This document shows positions 6,624 to 8,898 of a stretch of DNA of 8,898 nucleotides, piece by piece. Made by a program: the position numbers and the translations under genes. The stretch comes from Verrucomicrobiales bacterium (lineage in GTDB: Bacteria > Verrucomicrobiota > Verrucomicrobiia > Verrucomicrobiales > SKLO01). The stretch is taken from the NCBI GenBank assembly GCA_007123195.1, contig SKLO01000267.1, positions 1-8,898 of the forward strand. The letters run 5' to 3'. Each line of letters opens with the position of its first letter. The first letter of the stretch is position 1. Below the pieces are notes generated by a model that was not told where the DNA came from, ran no database searches, and saw nothing but the letters and a program-made list of their open reading frames with translations.

Positions 6624-7601
6624 ATGGACCGCCGCTGTTTTCTCACCCGTTCCCTCGGTGCCACTGCCGCGCTCACCTTGCCGCTGCCCGCGCTGGCCCG
6701 CGCCAATGCCCGGGGAACGATCCGCATCGGCATGATCAGCGACATCCATCAGGATGTGATGCACGACGGCATCGAACGCCTCGGCGCCTTCCTGGACGCC
6801 ATGCGCGAGGACAAGCCCGATTTCATCGTGCAGCTGGGCGATTTCTGCAAACCTACCAGAGCCAACAAGCCGTTCATCGACCTCTGGAACAGCTACGACG
6901 GCGACCGCCATCACGTGATCGGCAATCATGACATGGACGGAGGGTTCCGCCGCGAGCAGACGGTTGAATGGTATGGCATGCCCGACCGGTTCTACGGCTT
7001 CGACCACGGCGGCGTGCGCTTTCTGGTGCTTGACGGCAACGACCCCGGCGGCACCCAGGGCGGCTACAACCGGTTTATTGCCGAGGATCAGGAGGCCTGG
7101 CTCGACGCCGAACTGGAGGCCACCAAGGCACCGGTGGTGGTGATGATCCACCAGCCGCTCGACCACCCGTGGGGCGTGGTCAACCAGGAGGACATCCGCG
7201 CCGTGCTGGAGAAGGAACGTGGCCCGGACCATGCCGGCGTGGCTGCGGTGTTCAGCGGCCATTGTCACCAGGACTATGTGAGCCGCATCGGCGACATCAC
7301 CCACATCCAGATCAACAGCGCCTCCTACGTCTGGCTGCCTGACAACGCCCGCCGCAACATCTACGACGAGGAGGCGCACCGCCAACACCCGAATCTCAAC
7401 CGCGTAGCCCCCTACCGGGAACCACTGTGGGCGCGGGTGACGCTGGATCTCGATGGCGGGTCGATTGCCATCAAGGGTCGCTCCAGCGAATGGGTTGGTC
7501 CGGATCCCTGGGACCGCGGCGCACCGGAAGTCAACTACCCCCGCGACAAGAATCGTCCCGCGATTTCCGACTGGAACGGGCCGTTCCGGGTGCGGACCTG
7601 A
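6624..7601 (+). CDS. Tat-exported calcineurin-like metallophosphoesterase
   Basis: This is a binuclear-metal phosphoesterase of the calcineurin-like superfamily, 325 residues, probably acting outside the cytoplasm on an unknown phosphoester. The N-terminus DRRCFLTRSLGATAALTLPL (2-21) is a twin-arginine signal (RRxFL), with a processing site near ALARA (23-27). All metal-binding motifs are present: MISDIHQD (37-44, D40 and H42), VQLGDFC (69-75, D73), VIGNHDMD (98-105, N101 and H102), MIHQPLD (174-180, H176) and FSGHCHQDY (210-218, H213 and H215). The C-terminal part (225-325) is a beta-rich tail usual in secreted members. The start at 6624 is preferred over in-frame upstream codons from 6519 because it opens the Tat signal. 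The gene lies 34 bases after the detached SHD1-like end on the same strand. Tat export suggests folding with metal in the cytoplasm first. Confidence 0.9.
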   Translation: MDRRCFLTRSLGATAALTLPLPALARANARGTIRIGMISDIHQDVMHDGIERLGAFLDAMREDKPDFIVQLGDFCKPTRANKPFIDLWNSYDGDRHHVIGNHDMDGGFRREQTVEWYGMPDRFYGFDHGGVRFLVLDGNDPGGTQGGYNRFIAEDQEAWLDAELEATKAPVVVMIHQPLDHPWGVVNQEDIRAVLEKERGPDHAGVAAVFSGHCHQDYVSRIGDITHIQINSASYVWLPDNARRNIYDEEAHRQHPNLNRVAPYREPLWARVTLDLDGGSIAIKGRSSEWVGPDPWDRGAPEVNYPRDKNRPAISDWNGPFRVRT

Positions 7602-7690
7602 GCAAGGCAGGCATTCCGAACGGGGTGGATCCAGTGGCCCGGCGTCCATCCCACAGGATCAGGGTTGGCAGGACGTCCATCGTGTCCGCG

Positions 7691-7840
7691 TCAACGCCGG
7701 CGGCGCAGCGTCCAGGCCAGCATCGCGCCCATCAGGAACCCGCCGCGGCCAGGCTCCGGCATCGCGAGCGCGAACACCTCCGCGGCGCTACGCGCGTGGT
7801 CGTAGACTCGCACCTCGTCCATCAAGCCGGTGAAAGAGTG
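7691..7840 (-). pseudogene. 3' remnant of a LamG-domain PEP-CTERM protein gene
   Basis: Read on the minus strand, this encodes SFTGLMDEVRVYDHARS, the last strands of a concanavalin A/LamG-type domain (G-L-x-D-E-V-R-V-Y-D). Then come AAEVFALAMPEPGR, a hydrophobic stretch and RRRR, which make a complete PEP-CTERM sorting tail. The frame is open back to a GTG at 7909, giving 72 residues, but the N-terminal portion has no signal peptide and no LamG body, which is normally over 100 residues longer. The protein cannot be exported or anchored as it stands. The remnant sits just downstream of an intact PEP-CTERM gene on the same strand, consistent with a deletion that removed the 5' part of a neighbour or with decay after duplication. 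It is not a close copy: only the tail motif is shared. Confidence 0.7.
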
Positions 7841-7853
7841 CCCTTGGGCATGC

Positions 7854-7871
7854 GCCGCGCAGCAGCGCGGC
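7854..7871. terminator. Perfect GC-rich hairpin downstream of the PEP-CTERM gene
   Basis: GCCGCGC (7854-7860) and GCGCGGC (7865-7871) form a perfect 7-bp stem with a four-base loop (AGCA). On the minus strand it lies about 50 bases after the stop of the PEP-CTERM gene. It lacks a T tract. It could terminate or stabilise that transcript, or be an accident of GC-rich DNA. Confidence 0.3.
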
Positions 7872-7880
7872 AAGCCCCCA

Positions 7881-7904
7881 CAAGCGTCCGCCGACACCCG
7901 CTTG
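7881..7904 (-). terminator. Inverted repeat close to the PEP-CTERM gene stop
   Basis: CAAGCG (7881-7886) and CGCTTG (7899-7904) form a 6-bp stem with a 12-base loop, starting 18 bases after the stop codon on the minus strand. Without a T tract it is a weak terminator candidate, but its position is right and a second, stronger hairpin follows it. Confidence 0.3.
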
Positions 7905-7922
7905 GCCACGGTTGAAGCAATC

Positions 7923-8717
7923 TCAGCGACGGCGCCGGGCGAGAAGGGCGAACAGACCGATCGTCAACAGCACGGCGCGGCCGGGTTCGGGGGCGAGAAA
8001 GACGCTCAGGTTGAGCAGCATCTCCTGACCGGTCGGGTTCAGGTCGGAGAAGTCGATCGGCAGGGGAAAGTAGAAGCGTCGCTCGGCGACGGCGTTGGCG
8101 CCCATGAGGTCACCCGTGTTCCAGTTGGCAAGGCTGACCCACTGGTTGCCGGCGTTGTTGCGGATGCCGAGGAGCTGGCCGTCACCGGTGACGGCGGTGG
8201 ACGTGACCCAGTCCATTGAGCCTCCGGTCCAGCGGTAGGTGGGTTCGCCGTTGAAACCGGTGCCGAGCGGGGTGACGCCGTTGAAAATGGGGTGGCTGGT
8301 GTTCCCCAGAGTGGTGGTCCCAAGATTTGTTTGGCCCGAGGTGCCTGAGGTGGTGACCATTTGCCAGCGGTTGGCTTGGGCAATGAACGCATTGCCCACG
8401 ATGATCGGCGTGCCGATGCCGGCCCACTGGGCCACGGTGGCGGCATTGTTGGCAAAATCACCGCTGTTGGAGGCCCGCGCCATGATGACCAGATCGGCCG
8501 CGTTCAGGTCGTTGAGCTGGGCGGGACTGAGAGTGCCGTTGAAATCGGTGCGGATATCGACGTTGAAGCCGTTGGTCGAGAGAAAATTGACCCACGGGGT
8601 GGCGTTGCCCGCGTTGTTGGTGACCCAGATGACGTTGGCGGCGGGGGCGAGTGCGGGGACGGCGAAGGCGATGAGTAGGGCGACAACAGCTCCTTTTAGG
8701 GTGGCCAGGTGCTTCAT
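7923..8717 (-). CDS. PEP-CTERM sorting domain protein with an amidotransferase-like fold pattern
   Basis: The product is a 264-residue exported protein carrying a C-terminal PEP-CTERM tail: APEPGR (242-247), a hydrophobic helix (248-260) and RRRR (261-264). In bacteria with the EpsH-type exosortase system this tail directs sorting and cleavage at the membrane, often together with exopolysaccharide. Residues 1-27 are a Sec signal peptide (MKHLATLKG, hydrophobic core, APAA). The body alternates strands and helices: VIWVTNN (29-35), FLSTNGFNVDI (45-55), LNAADLVIMARASN (71-84), IGTPIIVGNAF (101-111), then an Asn/Thr/Gly-rich part to 210. This resembles the Rossmann-like layout of ThuA/class I amidotransferase-like domains, but I see no catalytic Cys and the assignment is tentative. 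The start at 8717 is supported by the signal peptide and an upstream promoter. Confidence 0.9.
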   Translation of the reverse strand: MKHLATLKGAVVALLIAFAVPALAPAANVIWVTNNAGNATPWVNFLSTNGFNVDIRTDFNGTLSPAQLNDLNAADLVIMARASNSGDFANNAATVAQWAGIGTPIIVGNAFIAQANRWQMVTTSGTSGQTNLGTTTLGNTSHPIFNGVTPLGTGFNGEPTYRWTGGSMDWVTSTAVTGDGQLLGIRNNAGNQWVSLANWNTGDLMGANAVAERRFYFPLPIDFSDLNPTGQEMLLNLSVFLAPEPGRAVLLTIGLFALLARRRR

Positions 8718-8726
8718 GTTGAGGCA

Positions 8727-8755
8727 AATCTAGAAAATATGGGGCCTTCTGTCAA
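8727..8755 (-). promoter_or_regulatory. Strong sigma70-like promoter of the PEP-CTERM gene
   Basis: On the minus strand, a perfect TTGACA (8755-8750) is followed by exactly 17 bases and TAGATT (8732-8727, four of six matches to TATAAT including first T, second A and last T). The block from 8718 to 8770 is AT-rich (23 of 53 G/C) compared with its surroundings. Only nine bases separate the -10 element from the ATG at 8717, so transcription should begin within a few bases of the start codon. Confidence 0.65.
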
Positions 8756-8770
8756 GCCCTTCTTGATGAT

Positions 8771-8898
8771 TCCCGCCCCGAGGCCCGGGCGGTCAGGCGG
8801 CCCGGTGGGACCGGTGCGAGGCACTCGCGGCCCCGAGGGACGCGGGCCGGGCCTCACTCGGGCCCGGCGCCTGCGGCCCTCGCCGCCCAGGCGGCGGC
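8771..8898. other. Very GC-rich right edge without a recognisable gene
   Basis: Of these 128 bases, 110 are G or C (86%), well above the coding regions. It contains a perfect 8-base inverted repeat, GCCGGGCC (8846-8853) and GGCCCGGC (8861-8868), with a 7-base loop, and a tight palindromic end (GCCGCC, 8882-8887, against GGCGGC, 8890-8895). A minus-strand frame from the window end stops at TGA 8856-8854 after an Ala/Gly-rich stretch and could be the tail of an outside gene, but the evidence is too thin to call it. Confidence 0.5.

Larger units (their letters stand above)
7602..7922. other. Region between the phosphoesterase and the PEP-CTERM gene
   Basis: This 321-base stretch lies between convergent genes. 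It contains no intact gene. Its right two-thirds hold a minus-strand remnant with a PEP-CTERM tail and two hairpin-forming inverted repeats, listed separately. Bases 7602-7690 show nothing I can name. Confidence 0.6.

Noticed and set aside
6516..7649. 377-residue minus-strand frame
   Set aside because: It is antisense to the metallophosphoesterase, whose metal motifs are all intact.
7830..8219. 129-residue plus-strand frame
   Set aside because: It runs antisense to the PEP-CTERM gene and its remnant neighbour and has no recognisable features.
8846..8868. Intrinsic terminator
   Set aside because: The stem is strong, but there is no T tract on either strand and no gene end next to it that I can support.

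Overview
This is a GC-rich bacterial window that most likely comes from a member of the Verrucomicrobiota. The best lineage markers are two minus-strand reading frames that end in PEP-CTERM sorting tails (PEPGR, hydrophobic stretch, RRRR) and a secreted protein with an SHD1-like N-terminal domain, a type common in Verrucomicrobiota and Planctomycetota. No Shine-Dalgarno-like sequence sits at normal spacing in front of any of the six intact starts. The phylum call is inferred from protein style; the window holds no rRNA, tRNA or other phylogenetic marker.

Layout from left to right. Bases 1-72 are AT-rich and unlike the rest. They run into a plus-strand GHL10/YngK-type glycoside hydrolase that has lost its true N-terminus (to 1608). 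A 258-base convergent spacer with a CCCGAC hexamer repeat follows. Next come two minus-strand housekeeping genes in a likely operon, murA (4185 to 2923) then psd (2868 to 1867), 54 bases apart. A 202-base divergent region leads to a plus-strand exported TIM-barrel-like protein of unknown function (4388-5635), which has a hairpin just after its stop. A small exported SHD1-like protein (5816-6391) is cut by two in-frame TGA codons, and the coding signal resumes in the same frame up to 6589. A Tat-exported metallophosphoesterase follows (6624-7601). On the minus strand lie a 3' remnant of a LamG/PEP-CTERM gene (about 7691-7840) and an intact PEP-CTERM protein gene (8717 to 7923) with a strong sigma70-like promoter placed so close to the ATG that the transcript should be nearly leaderless. 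The last 128 bases are 86% G+C and hold no gene I can support.

Function. murA and psd provide peptidoglycan precursor synthesis and phosphatidylethanolamine synthesis, the essential envelope core of the window. Most of the other products look exported: a glycosidase, a TIM-barrel-like protein, an SHD1-like protein, a phosphoesterase and PEP-CTERM proteins. This fits a cell with a large secretome. I see no shared pathway, defence island, mobile element or CRISPR array. I do not find a convincing new multi-gene system. The points most worth checking are the interrupted SHD1-like gene, the near-leaderless promoter, the PEP-CTERM gene remnant and the foreign-looking left edge.
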